Part shown: piece by piece, positions 49,909 through 60,079 of the stretch
Layout: the number at the start of each line of letters is the position of its first letter
Position numbering within the stretch: the first letter of the stretch is position 1
Origin: Sanguibacter gelidistatuariae
Lineage (GTDB): Bacteria > Actinomycetota > Actinomycetes > Actinomycetales > Cellulomonadaceae
DNA: 64,000 nt
Reading direction: 5' to 3'
Assembly (NCBI RefSeq): GCF_900096585.1
Contig: NZ_FMYH01000006.1
Coordinates: 62,001-126,000, forward strand
The notes under the pieces: generated by a model
Seen by the model: only the letters and a program-made list of their open reading frames with translations
Databases searched by the model: none
What the model was told of the DNA's origin: nothing
Translations under genes and position numbers: made by a program

Positions 49909-50638
49909 CTACTTTTTCCTCCAGTTTGGTCGCATCGGGCTGCTCCGCCATCTCGGCGGGTCCCGGCACTGCCCATCGCTCCTCCAGGCCGCGACGCTGT
50001 GCGTCGTCGGCCATCTCCTCGGAGTCGATCTCGGGCAGATGTGGTGCCAGTGCGGGTAGCTCGTCGAGCGACGTAAAGCCCATGCGCTCCATGAAGTATC
50101 CCGTGGTTCCGTACAAGGTCGCACCACTGGTCGCTTCCGTGCCAACCTCGGCGACGAGGCCACGCATGGTCAAAGTGCGCACGACGCCGTCGACGCTGAC
50201 CCCCCGAACAGCAGAAACCTGTCCGCGGGTGACAGGTTGACGGTACGCAATCACCGCAAGAGTTTCCAGTGCTGCCTGGGACAGCCGGGCCGACTGCCCG
50301 TCCGTGACGAATAGCCCGACGACGCCCGCGAAGGCCGCCGCGGAGTAGAACCTCCATCCACCGCCCGCCTCCCGCAGCTCGAATCCCTGCGGTCGCGTGG
50401 CCTGGGAGTACTCGGTGGACAGCCGCCAGAGCAGGTCTTCGACCCGTTCGAGGGGCAGGTGCAGGGCTACCGCGAGGCGCATGGCAGACACCGGCGCTTC
50501 GGCGATCATGAGGATCGCCTCGATCGCTGCGAGGGCTCCCCCGGGCAGGGCGTCCACGTCGATGTCGGCGGCGCCGGCCGGCTGCGTAGGTGCCTGTGCG
50601 GGGTGCCCGGTCTCGTGTTCCTCGAGCTGTTCAGTCAT
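49901..50638 (-). CDS. scpB: Segregation and condensation protein B
   Basis: The 245-residue protein has the two winged-helix domains of ScpB: LPGGALAAIEAILMIAEAPV, LLWRLSTEYSQ, RLSQAALETLAVIAYRQPVT, RGVSVDGVVRTLTMRGLVAE and LYGTTGYFMERMGF. With ScpA it joins Smc to compact the chromosome. An N-terminal lead of 25 residues and a C-terminal acidic tail are extra. It overlaps scpA and rluB by 8 bases each, so all three are translated in a coupled way. Confidence 0.93.
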   Translation of the reverse strand: MTEQLEEHETGHPAQAPTQPAGAADIDVDALPGGALAAIEAILMIAEAPVSAMRLAVALHLPLERVEDLLWRLSTEYSQATRPQGFELREAGGGWRFYSAAAFAGVVGLFVTDGQSARLSQAALETLAVIAYRQPVTRGQVSAVRGVSVDGVVRTLTMRGLVAEVGTEATSGATLYGTTGYFMERMGFTSLDELPALAPHLPEIDSEEMADDAQRRGLEERWAVPGPAEMAEQPDATKLEEKVDE

Positions 50639-51542
50639 CGCCGACCTCCGAGGTCAGTGTTGTCAAGATCACGTCGCCCTCTCCGGCGCCGGTCCATCGC
50701 ACGGTGAGGTCACCGAGCGGGATCACCTGGTCGAAGGCGAGCACGCCTTCCCGGAACAGCTCGAGCAGCGCGAGGAAGCGCGCGACGATCACGAGCCGGG
50801 ACTCGGCGTCGGCCACGAGGACGCGGAAGGTCGCCGGGCCGTCGCGACGCAGGCGTCGGGCGATCACGTCTGCCTGGTCGCGGACGCTGACGGCCGGGGC
50901 GTGCACGTGGCTCGTGTCGACCTGCGGCGGACCGGGACGCGGTGCGAGCGCCTGGGTCGCCAGAGCCGCGAGGTCCGCGGGGGTCGTGGTCCAGAGGAGC
51001 TCGGGGAGCATCTCGGCGAAGTGCGGCTCGAGCGGGACGGCGCGCGGGAGGCCGCGTCCCTGGTCGGCGATCCGGTCGGCGAAGACCCCAGCAAGCTGCT
51101 TGTACGCGCGGTACTGCAGCAGCCGGACGAAGAGCAGGTCGCGGGCCTCGAGCAGGGCGAGGTCCTCGGCGTCCTCGACGTCGCCGGTGGGCAGCAGCCG
51201 GGCGGCCTTGAGGTCGAGCAGCGTCGCGGCCACGAGCAGGAACTCGCTCGTGGTGGACAGGTCGCCGACGAGCTCGCCGGCGCCGCGGATGTACCCGATG
51301 AACTCGTCGGTGACCTGCGCGAGCGCGATCTGGGTGATGTCGAGCTTGTGCTTGGCGATCAGCGACAGCAGCAGGTCGAAGGGACCCTCGAAGTTCTCCA
51401 GGTGCACCCGGAAGCCGGTGGGCTCTACGGGCAACGGCTCGATGTGCAACGGCTCGATGTCCAACGGCCCTGCGGCCTCGACGGCCGCGGTCGTCTGGGG
51501 CAGCGTCAACTCGGGCAGCGTCAGCTCAGGCAGCGTCGCCAC
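50631..51542 (-). CDS. scpA: Segregation and condensation protein A
   Basis: The 303-residue kleisin has FRVHLENFEGPFDLLLSLIA, KLDITQIALAQVTDEFIGYI and EFLLVAATLLDLKAARLLP at its N-terminal Smc-binding end and a winged helix at the other (VIARFLALLELFREGVLAF-like segment). The first 40 residues are a repetitive lead (PELTLPELTLP and DIEPLHIEPLPVEP) encoded by small tandem DNA repeats. Start GTG 51542 lies 17 bases inside the parA end. Alternative later starts would remove part of the repeat lead. Confidence 0.92.
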   Translation of the reverse strand: MATLPELTLPELTLPQTTAAVEAAGPLDIEPLHIEPLPVEPTGFRVHLENFEGPFDLLLSLIAKHKLDITQIALAQVTDEFIGYIRGAGELVGDLSTTSEFLLVAATLLDLKAARLLPTGDVEDAEDLALLEARDLLFVRLLQYRAYKQLAGVFADRIADQGRGLPRAVPLEPHFAEMLPELLWTTTPADLAALATQALAPRPGPPQVDTSHVHAPAVSVRDQADVIARRLRRDGPATFRVLVADAESRLVIVARFLALLELFREGVLAFDQVIPLGDLTVRWTGAGEGDVILTTLTSEVGDD

Positions 51543-52407
51543 GCGCCACGAGCTCGCGGGCCAGCTGGCGGTATGCGACGGCCCCGGAGTGGGTGGGTGC
51601 GTAGGTGGTGATCGGCTCGGCGGCCACGGAGGCGTCCGGGAACTTCACCGTCCGTCCGATCACGGTCTGCATGAGGGTGTCCCCGAATGCCTCGTAGACG
51701 CGCGCGATGACCTCGCGGGAGTGCAGGGTGCGCGGGTCGAACATGGTCGCGATGATCCCGTCGACCTCGAGGCGCGGGTTGAGCCGGTCGCGGACCTTCT
51801 CGATCGTCTCGACCAGCAGGGCGACTCCGCGCAGCGCGAAGAACTCGCACTCGAGCGGGATGAGCACACCGTGGGCGGCCGTGAGGGCGTTGACGGTGAG
51901 CAGCCCGAGGGACGGCTGGCAGTCGACAAGGATGACGTCGTAGTCGTCCAGGACCGGGCGCAGCACGCGGGCCAGGACCGACTCGCGGGCCACCTCGCCG
52001 ACGAGCTGCACCTCGGCCGCAGACAGGTCGATGTTGGCGGGGAGCACGTGCAGGCCCGGGAAGCGGGTCGGCACGATGATCTCGTGGATGTCGGCAGCGC
52101 GCTCCATGAGCAGGGAGTAGACGGTGCGGTCGAGCTCGTGGGTGTTCACTCCGAGGCCGACCGACGCCGCACCCTGCGGGTCGAAGTCGACGACGAGCAC
52201 GCGGCGGCCGTACTCGGCCAGGCACGCGCCCAGGTTGATGGTCGTCGTCGTCTTGCCGACGCCACCCTTCTGGTTGCACATGGCGATGATCCGGGCGGGA
52301 CCGTGTCCCTCCAGCAGATCGGGGACGTCAAAGCCCAGCAACGGACGTCCCACGGGGTCGAGGGTCGGTTCGTTGATCTCGGTTGCGCTCGGGGCCTGGC
52401 TGCTCAC
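51526..52407 (-). CDS. parA: ParA/Soj-family chromosome-partitioning ATPase
   Basis: The 293-residue ATPase has the deviant Walker A motif CNQKGGVGKTTTTINLGACL, Walker A' VLVVDFDPQGAASVGLGVN and Walker B YDVILVDCQPSLGLLTVNAL, typical of Soj. The N-terminal 40 residues are extra, as in other Actinobacteria. It is not next to parB, so it is the xerD/scp-linked ParA of Actinobacteria rather than the oriC-linked one. Start GTG 52407. It lies first in the parA-scpA-scpB-rluB unit. Confidence 0.92.
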   Translation of the reverse strand: MSSQAPSATEINEPTLDPVGRPLLGFDVPDLLEGHGPARIIAMCNQKGGVGKTTTTINLGACLAEYGRRVLVVDFDPQGAASVGLGVNTHELDRTVYSLLMERAADIHEIIVPTRFPGLHVLPANIDLSAAEVQLVGEVARESVLARVLRPVLDDYDVILVDCQPSLGLLTVNALTAAHGVLIPLECEFFALRGVALLVETIEKVRDRLNPRLEVDGIIATMFDPRTLHSREVIARVYEAFGDTLMQTVIGRTVKFPDASVAAEPITTYAPTHSGAVAYRQLARELVARGDAA

Positions 52408-52482
52408 GCGCCAACGCTACCTCAGCCCGGCTGACCACGAGCGGAAACGCGCCGTCGTCCATCCCCCCGCCCCTCACCCCTT

Positions 52483-52548
52483 CCGCTGAGTGCGGCCGAA
52501 CGGCTGCCGAAAACGGACACACGGCAACCGTTTGACCGCACTCAGCGG
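52483..52548. repeat. Large nested palindrome between xerD and parA
   Basis: Outer arms CCGCTGAGTGCGG (52483-52495) and CCGCACTCAGCGG (52536-52548) are perfect 13-bp complements. Inside them AACGGCTGCCG (52499-52509) and CGGCAACCGTT (52522-52532) pair with one mismatch around a 12-base loop. Such an element can fold as one long hairpin. It resembles mobile short palindromes of GC-rich genomes; a terminator for xerD is also possible, though no T run follows. Confidence 0.7.
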
Positions 52549-52627
52549 GAGATGGGCGCCTCGGCGGGGCCGGCGGGGGCGGTCCCGAGGCGGCTCAGAG
52601 TCAGTCCCGAACCGGTTCAGAGCCGGT

Positions 52628-53563
52628 TCAGAGCGCCCGAGGGTGGGACTGGATGTAGACCTCGCGCAGCGCGTCGGCCGTGACCATCGTGTAGATCTGC
52701 GTCGTGGTGACCGAGGCGTGCCCGAGCAGCTCCTGGACCACGCGGACGTCGGCCCCGCCCGAGAGCAGGTGGGTTGCGAAGGAGTGGCGCAGGGTGTGCG
52801 GGGAGACGTGCGCGGCCCCGGGAAGCCCCGCGAGCTCGGCGCTCGCGCGCAGGATCGCCCAGGCGCTCTGCCGGCTCAGCCGGGCGCCGCGGGTGTTGAG
52901 GAACACCCCGGGTGTCCCCCGCCCGGCGCCGGCGAGCTCGGGGCGGGCGCGTACGAGGTAGGCGTCGAGGGCATCGACCGCGTAGGAACCGACCGGGACA
53001 ACGCGTTCCTTGCTGCCCTTGCCGAAGAGCCGCACGGACGCCAACCCGGGCGTGAGGTCGAGGTCATCGACGTCGAGGTTGATGGCCTCGGAGATGCGTG
53101 CGCCGGTCGAGTAGAGCAGCTCGAGCAGCGCCCGGTCCCGCAGCGACGCGGGCCCGTCGCCGGCGCCGGCCGCGGCGAGCAGGAGCTCGACCTCGTGCGT
53201 CGAGATGGCCTTGGGCAGGCGCTTGCCCTGGGCCGGGGGCCGGATGCCGTGCGCGGGATTGTGGGTGGCCTGACCCTCGTCGAGCACAAAGCTGTGCCAG
53301 CCGCGCAGCGCGGCCAGGCTGCGGGCGGCGGAACCCGCGGCCAGGGCGGACCCGCCGTCGGACCCGGTACGCACGACGACGACGTAGTCCTCGACGACCG
53401 ACATGGTCACCTCGCCGGGGTCGAGCCCCAGGCCGTCCAGGTAAGCGGTGTACCGGGCGAGGTCGCGGCGGTAGGCGGTGATCGTGTTCGCCGACCGACC
53501 GCGCTCGATCGTCAGGTGGTCGAGGTACTCCTGCAGCGCTCGCGCGGTGGTCGTTGCTGACAC
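52628..53563 (-). CDS. xerD: Site-specific tyrosine recombinase XerD
   Basis: The 311-residue recombinase resolves chromosome dimers at dif. The N-terminal SAM-like domain begins with [20 protein letters not shown], and the catalytic residues are visible: Arg in [11 protein letters not shown], Lys in [12 protein letters not shown], His-x-x-Arg in [14 protein letters not shown], His in [15 protein letters not shown] and the Tyr in the same segment. Start GTG 53563. Its position beside parA-scpAB is the normal chromosomal one, so it is not the element's integrase. Confidence 0.93.
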   Translation of the reverse strand: MSATTTARALQEYLDHLTIERGRSANTITAYRRDLARYTAYLDGLGLDPGEVTMSVVEDYVVVVRTGSDGGSALAAGSAARSLAALRGWHSFVLDEGQATHNPAHGIRPPAQGKRLPKAISTHEVELLLAAAGAGDGPASLRDRALLELLYSTGARISEAINLDVDDLDLTPGLASVRLFGKGSKERVVPVGSYAVDALDAYLVRARPELAGAGRGTPGVFLNTRGARLSRQSAWAILRASAELAGLPGAAHVSPHTLRHSFATHLLSGGADVRVVQELLGHASVTTTQIYTMVTADALREVYIQSHPRAL

Positions 53564-53590
53564 GGGATCGGGCCGGGTCTCTCTGCGGCG

Positions 53591-54583
53591 CTACAGCGGC
53601 AGGAAGACGTCGACGCCCACCGCGACGAAGAGCAGCGTGAGGTAGGTGATCGAGGCGTGGAACACCTTCATGGCGCCCAGCTTGCCGCGGCTCGGGTCGG
53701 CGGCGCGGCGGTACATGCCGATGCACTGGGCCAGGAACCAGGCGCCCAGGCACGTGGCGATGATGGCGTAGACCCAGGTCATCCCCTCGAGCGGGATGAG
53801 CGCGAGCGAGCAGGCGATCATCGCGACGGTGTAGATGATCATCTCTCGGGCGACCTTGATGTCGTCGGCGACGACGGGCAGCATCGGGACACCGGCGTCG
53901 GCGTAGTCGCGGCGGAACTTCATCGACAGCGGCCAGTAGTGCGGTGGCGTCCAGAAGAAGATCACGAGGAAGAGCGCGACCGCGCCCCAGCTCAGCGAGC
54001 CCGTCACCGCGGCCCACCCGATGAACACGGGCATGCAGCCGGCGATGCCGCCCCAGACGATGTTCTGCGGGGTGCGGCGCTTGAGGATCATCGTGTAGCC
54101 GACCACGTAGATGGCGATCGCGGCGGCCGTCCACAGCGCCGAAGCCATGTTGACCAGAACCGCGAACCAGACGAGGGAGAAGGCGCCGAGCACCAGGCCG
54201 AAGATCAGGGCGCTGCGCGGGGTGATCTCACCGGTGACCAGCGGGCGACGCTTGGTCCGGTTCATGACCTCGTCGATGTCACGGTCGATGTAGCAGTTGA
54301 GCACCCCGGAGGCCCCGGCCGCGGCGGCTCCGCCGATCAGCGTGGCGATGACGAGCCAGAGCGAGGGGAACCCGCCGGCCGCGAGCAGCATCGTCGGGAC
54401 GGTCGTGACCAGCAGCAGCTCGATGACCCGCGGCTTGGTGAGCGCGACGTAGGCGGCGATGCGGCCGCGCAGCACGGCGGCCGGCGTCATGGGCTCGTCT
54501 GAGGCATTTGCTGTCGGTGCCGGGGCGCCGTGTCCCAGGTGCGAGCTGGACGGGTGGGCCGAGGCTGGACTCGAGGTGTGCAC
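53591..54583 (-). CDS. ctaB: Protoheme IX farnesyltransferase (heme O synthase)
   Basis: The 330-residue integral membrane enzyme attaches a farnesyl group to heme B for cytochrome oxidase. The first Asp-rich site is NCYIDRDIDEVMNRTKRRPL and the second region is FWTPPHYWPLSMKFRRDYAD with YADAGVPMLPVV. Nine or so membrane helices follow the usual UbiA pattern. Start GTG 54583 gives a 30-residue hydrophilic lead. It is divergent from tkt, a common arrangement in Actinobacteria. Confidence 0.93.
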   Translation of the reverse strand: MHTSSPASAHPSSSHLGHGAPAPTANASDEPMTPAAVLRGRIAAYVALTKPRVIELLLVTTVPTMLLAAGGFPSLWLVIATLIGGAAAAGASGVLNCYIDRDIDEVMNRTKRRPLVTGEITPRSALIFGLVLGAFSLVWFAVLVNMASALWTAAAIAIYVVGYTMILKRRTPQNIVWGGIAGCMPVFIGWAAVTGSLSWGAVALFLVIFFWTPPHYWPLSMKFRRDYADAGVPMLPVVADDIKVAREMIIYTVAMIACSLALIPLEGMTWVYAIIATCLGAWFLAQCIGMYRRAADPSRGKLGAMKVFHASITYLTLLFVAVGVDVFLPL

Positions 54584-54992
54584 GCGGGGCTGTTCCGTTC
54601 TGCGTCCGATGGAAGGTCAGGTACCCGAGACGACTCGTGGGCAGCGGGGACCAACGTCCCCCCATGCTACGACGCGGGTCCGACAAACCCCCGCCCATCG
54701 AGCCGGTATGGACTGTGACATTGGTTGCCCAGTTCATCGACACCCTTGATTGTGAACGCTAACACTTCGCAGACCCGACGCGCTAGACTGACGTTGTGGT
54801 CGAAGCCGATCCACGCGCGCCCGCTGACCGTCTGGCGGACGCGTACATGCCTGCGTGAGCAGGCAGACGTATCGTGGCAGAGAGTACTGCTGGGACTGGG
54901 GCGCCTCGCGCCGTCGATCGTGCAGACTCGTGCCAGTCCTCCAACACGACCGGAAACGAGCGGGCACAATGCCTGCGAAGAAAAGAGGTTCG
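54584..54992. promoter_or_regulatory. Divergent control region of ctaB and tkt
   Basis: These 409 bases must hold promoters for ctaB (minus) and the tkt operon (plus). A possible -10 box TAGACT lies at 54784-54789 (plus) without a convincing -35 box. Downstream of it a 7-bp hairpin (TGCCTGC 54847-54853, GTGA loop, GCAGGCA 54858-54864) lies in the presumed leader. No further gene is supported; the frames here do not look like proteins. Confidence 0.4.
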
Positions 54993-57170
54993 GTGAACGC
55001 CTTCACCCCCGCAGCGAAGCCCTTCGAGTGGTCAGAGCTCGACGACCGCGCGGTCAAGACCATCAAGGCCCTGGCCGCAGACGCCGTCGAGAAGGTCGGC
55101 AACGGCCACCCCGGCACCGCGATCTCGCTGGCCCCCGCCGCCTACCTGCTCTTCCAGAAGGTGCTGCGCCACGACCCGAGCGACTCCCAGTGGGTCGGGC
55201 GCGACCGCTTCGTGCTATCAGCCGGTCACTCATCCTTGACGATCTACCTCCAGCTCTTCCTCTCCGGCTACGACGTCGGCCTCGACGACATCAAGTCGCT
55301 GCGTACGTGGGGATCCAAGACTCCCGCGCACCCCGAGTACTCCCACACCGACGGTGTCGAGATCACGACCGGCCCGCTCGGCCAGGGCCTGGCCTCCTCG
55401 GTCGGCATGGCCATGGCCGCCCGCCGCGAGCGTGGCCTCCTCGACCCGCACGCCGGGCCGGGCGAGAGCCCCTTCGACCACACGATCTACGTCATCGCCG
55501 GCGACGGCGACCTGCAGGAGGGTGTCACGTCCGAAGCATCCTCCCTCGCCGGTCACCAGAAGCTCGGCAACCTCGTGGTCATCTACGACCAGAACCACAT
55601 CTCGATCGAGGACGACACCAACATCTCCTTCAGCGAGGACGTGCTGGCCCGCTACGCCGCCTACGGCTGGCACACCCAGCGTGTCGACTGGACCGAGGGC
55701 GGCACGGGCTACGTCGAGAACGTCGAGGAGCTCGCAGCCGCACTGGCCGCCGCCAAGTCCGAGACCGACAAGCCGTCGATCATCGCGCTGCGCACGATCA
55801 TCGGCTGGCCGTCGCCGAGCAAGCAGAACACCGGCAAGATCCACGGCTCCGCCCTCGGCGCCGACGAGGTCAAGGGCCTCAAGATCAACCTGGGCCTCGA
55901 CCCCGAGGAGTCCTTCGCCGTGCCCGACGACGTGCTCGCGCACGCTCGTGAGGTCGGCGCCCGTGGCGCTGAGCTGCGCAAGCAGTGGTCGACCGGCTTC
56001 GACGCCTGGAAGACGTCCAACCCCGAGGGCGCCGCTCTCCTGGAGCGCCTGAGCACCCGCACCCTCCCAGTCGGCTGGGACGACGTCCTGCCGACCTTCG
56101 AAGGCGGCAAGGCCGTCTCGACCCGCGCCGCCTCCGGCAAGGTCCTCGGCGCGCTCGCACCGGTCCTGCCCGAGCTCTGGGGCGGCTCGGCCGACCTCGC
56201 CGAGTCGAACAACACGACCATGGAGGGCGAGCCGTCCTTCATCCCGGCGGAGCACTCCACCAACGCCTGGACCGGCAACCCCTACGGACGCACCCTGCAC
56301 TTCGGCATCCGTGAGCACGCCATGGGCGCGATCCTCAACGGCATCGTCCTGCACGGCGGCACCCGCGCCTACGGCGGAACGTTCCTCGTCTTCTCCGACT
56401 ACATGCGCCCGGCCGTGCGTCTCGCCGCGCTCATGCGCATCCCGTCGACCTTCGTCTGGTCCCACGACTCGATCGGCCTGGGCGAGGACGGACCGACGCA
56501 CCAGCCGATCGAGCACCTCGCCTCGCTGCGTGCGATCCCGGGTCTCGACGTCGTGCGTCCGGCCGACGCCAACGAGGTCTCCTGGGCCTGGAAGACGATC
56601 CTGGGGCACACCGACCGACCCGCCGGCGTCATCCTCACCCGCCAGAACGTCCCGACGTTCAGCCGCGGCGAGGGTGAGGCGACCGGTGAGGTCTTCGCTT
56701 CGGCCGCGGGGGTCGCCAAGGGCGCTTACGTGCTCGCCGAGGCCCCGAACGGCACGCCCGACGTGATCCTGCTGGGCACCGGCTCCGAGGTCCAGCTCGC
56801 CGTCGACGCCCGCAAGGCGCTGGCCGGCGAGGGCATCAACGCCCGCGTCGTGTCGGTTCCGTGCCTCGAGTGGTTCAACGCTCAGGACGCCGCCTACCGC
56901 GAGTCGGTCCTGCCAGCCTCGGTCAAGGCCCGTGTCTCGGTCGAGGCCGGCATCGCCCAGGGCTGGCGCGAGCTCGTCGGAGACGCCGGACGCTCGATCA
57001 GCATCGAGCACTACGGTGCCTCCGCGGACTTCGCCACCCTCTACCGTGAGTTCGGCATCACGGCCGAGGCCGTGGCCGCTGCCGCGAAGGACTCGATCGC
57101 CTCGGTCGGTTCGGCAGCTCCCGGTGCCGCTCCCATCGTCTCCGAGGGTGGCACGGGCGACCAGCTCTGA
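54993..57170 (+). CDS. tkt: Transketolase
   Basis: The 725-residue thiamine-diphosphate enzyme moves two-carbon units between sugar phosphates. Motifs: [52 protein letters not shown] with the GDG...N thiamine motif ending in [19 protein letters not shown], and in the second half [20 protein letters not shown] and [19 protein letters not shown] 54993 has AGAGG at good spacing and gives an N-terminus ([12 protein letters not shown]) like those of relatives; ATG 54969 would add eight residues. It begins the tkt-tal-zwf-opcA-pgl operon. Confidence 0.95.
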   Translation: MNAFTPAAKPFEWSELDDRAVKTIKALAADAVEKVGNGHPGTAISLAPAAYLLFQKVLRHDPSDSQWVGRDRFVLSAGHSSLTIYLQLFLSGYDVGLDDIKSLRTWGSKTPAHPEYSHTDGVEITTGPLGQGLASSVGMAMAARRERGLLDPHAGPGESPFDHTIYVIAGDGDLQEGVTSEASSLAGHQKLGNLVVIYDQNHISIEDDTNISFSEDVLARYAAYGWHTQRVDWTEGGTGYVENVEELAAALAAAKSETDKPSIIALRTIIGWPSPSKQNTGKIHGSALGADEVKGLKINLGLDPEESFAVPDDVLAHAREVGARGAELRKQWSTGFDAWKTSNPEGAALLERLSTRTLPVGWDDVLPTFEGGKAVSTRAASGKVLGALAPVLPELWGGSADLAESNNTTMEGEPSFIPAEHSTNAWTGNPYGRTLHFGIREHAMGAILNGIVLHGGTRAYGGTFLVFSDYMRPAVRLAALMRIPSTFVWSHDSIGLGEDGPTHQPIEHLASLRAIPGLDVVRPADANEVSWAWKTILGHTDRPAGVILTRQNVPTFSRGEGEATGEVFASAAGVAKGAYVLAEAPNGTPDVILLGTGSEVQLAVDARKALAGEGINARVVSVPCLEWFNAQDAAYRESVLPASVKARVSVEAGIAQGWRELVGDAGRSISIEHYGASADFATLYREFGITAEAVAAAAKDSIASVGSAAPGAAPIVSEGGTGDQL

Positions 57171-57271
57171 TCCACGGGGGCTCGGGCGTGCAGCGCGCGC
57201 CCGAGCCCCCGAACCAGCAGTATGAGCAGCAACAGCAGCGAACGAGCACCACATCCCTAGGAGAGGTCATC

Positions 57272-58411
57272 GTGTCCAACGGCATTGCCCCCACTCAGTC
57301 AGAAGCCACCGCGCAGCTGTCAGCAGAGGGGGTGGCCATCTGGCTCGATGACCTCTCCCGCGACCGGATCACCTCCGGGAACCTGGCCGGCCTCATGGCG
57401 ACCCGCAACGTCGTCGGCGTGACGACCAACCCGACGATCTTCGCCGGCGCCCTCGCCAAGGGCTCGAGCTACAGCGCTCAGCTGGGCGAGCTGGCGAACG
57501 GCCCCTCCACGCCCGACGTCGACGCCGCCGTGTGGGCCATCACGACCCGCGACGTGCGCTCTGCCTGCGACGTCCTGCGTCCTGCCCACGACGCCTCCGG
57601 CGGCGTCGACGGCCGCGTCTCGATCGAGGTCGACCCACGCCTGGCCCGCGACACCGCAGGCACCATCGCGCTGGCCGCCACCCTGTGGCAGACCATCGAC
57701 CGGCCCAATCTCTTCATCAAGATCCCGGCCACGGTCGAGGGTCTGCCCGCGATCACCGCGACGATCGCCGCGGGGATCAGCGTCAACGTCACGCTGATCT
57801 TCTCCCTCGAGCGCTACGCCGCCGTGATCGACGCCTACCTCGCAGGGATCGAGCAGGCTGCTGCGGCGGGGCTCGACGTGACCGACATCGGCTCGGTCGC
57901 CTCCTTCTTCGTCTCACGGGTCGACGGCGCGGCCGACGCGGCCCTGGCCTCGATCGGCACCCCCGAGGCCCTCGCTCTGCAGGGCAAGGTCGCCGTCGCA
58001 AACGCCCGCCTCGCCTATGACATCCACACCCAGATCCTCGCGAGCCCTCGCTGGGTCGCCCTGGCGGCGCTCGGCGCGAAGCCGCAGCGACCGCTCTGGG
58101 CCTCGACCGGGGTGAAGAACCCCGCCTACCCCGACACGCTCTACGTCACCGAGCTCGTCGCCGACGGCGTCGTGAACACCATGCCCGAGGCGACCCTGCA
58201 GGCCGTCGCCGACCATGGCGTCATCACCGGAGACACGATCACGACGAATGTCGCCGACGCCAACGCGACCATCGCCGCCTTCGCCGGCGTGGGAGGCGAC
58301 CTCGCCGGGATCACCGAGCACCTCGAGACGGACGGTCTCACGAAGTTCGTCACCAGCTGGGAAGAGTTGCTCGCCACCGTCTCGACCGGTCTCGCCACGG
58401 CCCAGTCCTGA
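57272..58411 (+). CDS. tal: Transaldolase
   Basis: The 379-residue enzyme transfers dihydroxyacetone units. [13 protein letters not shown] is the substrate loop, [15 protein letters not shown] carries the Schiff-base Lys, then [20 protein letters not shown]-like [25 protein letters not shown] and [20 protein letters not shown]. Length agrees with the actinobacterial transaldolase class. GTG 57272 has GGAGAGG upstream. It follows tkt by 101 bases and precedes zwf by 61. Confidence 0.95.
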   Translation: MSNGIAPTQSEATAQLSAEGVAIWLDDLSRDRITSGNLAGLMATRNVVGVTTNPTIFAGALAKGSSYSAQLGELANGPSTPDVDAAVWAITTRDVRSACDVLRPAHDASGGVDGRVSIEVDPRLARDTAGTIALAATLWQTIDRPNLFIKIPATVEGLPAITATIAAGISVNVTLIFSLERYAAVIDAYLAGIEQAAAAGLDVTDIGSVASFFVSRVDGAADAALASIGTPEALALQGKVAVANARLAYDIHTQILASPRWVALAALGAKPQRPLWASTGVKNPAYPDTLYVTELVADGVVNTMPEATLQAVADHGVITGDTITTNVADANATIAAFAGVGGDLAGITEHLETDGLTKFVTSWEELLATVSTGLATAQS

Positions 58412-58472
58412 GACGACCCAAGACGATTCAAGGTCCCACCTGATAATGGGACGAGCACCCGCACTCTGAGAA

Positions 58473-60026
58473 ATGGTGGCGCCAGTGAGACACGCAAAGA
58501 TCGAAGCCGATTCCAACCCGTTGCGCGACCCCCGCGACCTTCGCCTGCCGCGCATCGCTGGGCCGTGCGGCCTGGTCATCTTCGGCGTCACCGGCGACCT
58601 CGCCCGCAAGAAGCTCATGCCCGCGGTGTACGACCTCGCCAACCGCGGCCTGCTCCCGCCCGGCTTCGCCCTCACCGGCTTCGCCCGCCGGGACTGGGAG
58701 GACCAGGACTTCGCCCAGGTGGTGCACGACGCCGTCAAGCAGTACGCGCGCACCCCCTTCCGCGAGTCCGTGTGGAACCAGCTGGCCGAGGGCATCCGCT
58801 TCGTCCAGGGCACCTTCGACGACGACGACGCCTTCGAGCGGCTCAGCCAGACGGTCGCCGAGCTCGACGAGATCCGCGGCACGGGTGGCAACCACGCCTT
58901 CTACCTCTCCGTGCCCCCGAGCGCCTTCCCGGTCGTGTGCAAGCAGCTCGCCCGCTCCGGGCTGTCGAAGTCGAGCGCGGACGCCTGGCGTCGGGTCGTC
59001 ATCGAGAAGCCCTTCGGGCACGACCTCAAGAGTGCCCAGGAGCTCAACGACGTCGTCTCGGAGGTCTTCTCCCCCGACTCGGTCTTCCGCATCGACCACT
59101 ACCTCGGCAAGGAGACGGTCCAGAACATCCTCGCCCTGCGCTTCGCCAACCAGATGTACGAGCCGATCTGGAACGCGAACTACGTCGACCACGTCCAGAT
59201 CACCATGGCCGAGGACATCGGCATCGGCGGCCGCGCGGGGTACTACGACGGTATCGGCGCGGCCCGCGACGTCATCCAGAACCACCTGCTGCAGCTGCTC
59301 GCGCTGACCGCGATGGAGGAGCCCGTCTCCTTCAGCGCGAACGACCTCATCGCCGAGAAGATCAAGGTGCTCTCGGCCATGCGGCTGCCGAGCGACCTCT
59401 CCAAGCACACCGCTCGCGGACAGTACGAGTCCGGGTGGCAGGGCGGCGAGGAGGTCGTGGGCTACCTCGAGGAAGAGGGCACGGACCCGGAGTCCGCGAC
59501 CGAGACCTTCGCCGCGATCCGCGTCGACATCGACACCCGCCGCTGGGCAGGGGTCCCGTTCTACCTGCGTGCCGGCAAGCGGCTGGGCCGCCGGGTGACC
59601 GAGATCGCGGTCGTCTTCAAGAAGGCGCCGCACCTGCCCTTCGAGTCCACCGCGACGACCGAGCTCGGCAAGAACGCGATCGTCATCCGCGTCCAGCCGG
59701 ACGAGGGCGTCACGCTGCGCCTGGGCGCCAAGGTCCCCGGGACGGCCATGGAGGTCCGCGACGTGACCATGGACTTCGGCTACGGGCACGCCTTCACCGA
59801 GTCCTCCCCCGAGGCCTACGAACGCCTCATCCTCGACGTGCTGCTCGGCGACCCGCCGCTCTTCCCGCGTCATGAGGAGGTCGAGCTGTCCTGGAAGATC
59901 CTCGACCCGATCACCGCGCACTGGGCCAGCAAGGGCAAGCCGGACCCGTACCGGTCGGGCACCTGGGGTCCGGAGTCCGCCAACGCGATGCTCGCCCGGG
60001 ACGGACGCGCCTGGCGTCGGCCATGA
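58473..60026 (+). CDS. zwf: Glucose-6-phosphate 1-dehydrogenase
   Basis: The 517-residue enzyme starts the oxidative pentose phosphate pathway and makes NADPH. The NADP loop is VIFGVTGDLARKKLMPA, the active site is FRIDHYLGKETVQNI with the catalytic His-Asp pair region, and KPFGHDLKSAQEL is the EKPxG element. The C-terminal half is complete. ATG 58473 was used; GTG 58485 is an alternative with no better ribosome-binding site. It is followed by its activity partner OpcA after 53 bases. Confidence 0.95.
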   Translation: MVAPVRHAKIEADSNPLRDPRDLRLPRIAGPCGLVIFGVTGDLARKKLMPAVYDLANRGLLPPGFALTGFARRDWEDQDFAQVVHDAVKQYARTPFRESVWNQLAEGIRFVQGTFDDDDAFERLSQTVAELDEIRGTGGNHAFYLSVPPSAFPVVCKQLARSGLSKSSADAWRRVVIEKPFGHDLKSAQELNDVVSEVFSPDSVFRIDHYLGKETVQNILALRFANQMYEPIWNANYVDHVQITMAEDIGIGGRAGYYDGIGAARDVIQNHLLQLLALTAMEEPVSFSANDLIAEKIKVLSAMRLPSDLSKHTARGQYESGWQGGEEVVGYLEEEGTDPESATETFAAIRVDIDTRRWAGVPFYLRAGKRLGRRVTEIAVVFKKAPHLPFESTATTELGKNAIVIRVQPDEGVTLRLGAKVPGTAMEVRDVTMDFGYGHAFTESSPEAYERLILDVLLGDPPLFPRHEEVELSWKILDPITAHWASKGKPDPYRSGTWGPESANAMLARDGRAWRRP

Positions 60027-60079
60027 CACCGCGCACCTGTCCACAGCCGACCCGACTGCCCTGAGAGGGACGACCACAC

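Noticed and set aside
52628-53563. XerD as integrase of the mobile element
   Set aside because: It is in the normal parA-scpAB neighbourhood about 9 kb from the tRNA junction and has the XerD length and motifs, so it is the chromosomal dimer-resolution enzyme.
55230-57254. Long minus-strand open frame (674 codons) opposite tkt
   Set aside because: It is antisense to a fully conserved transketolase and has no domain or ribosome-binding site.
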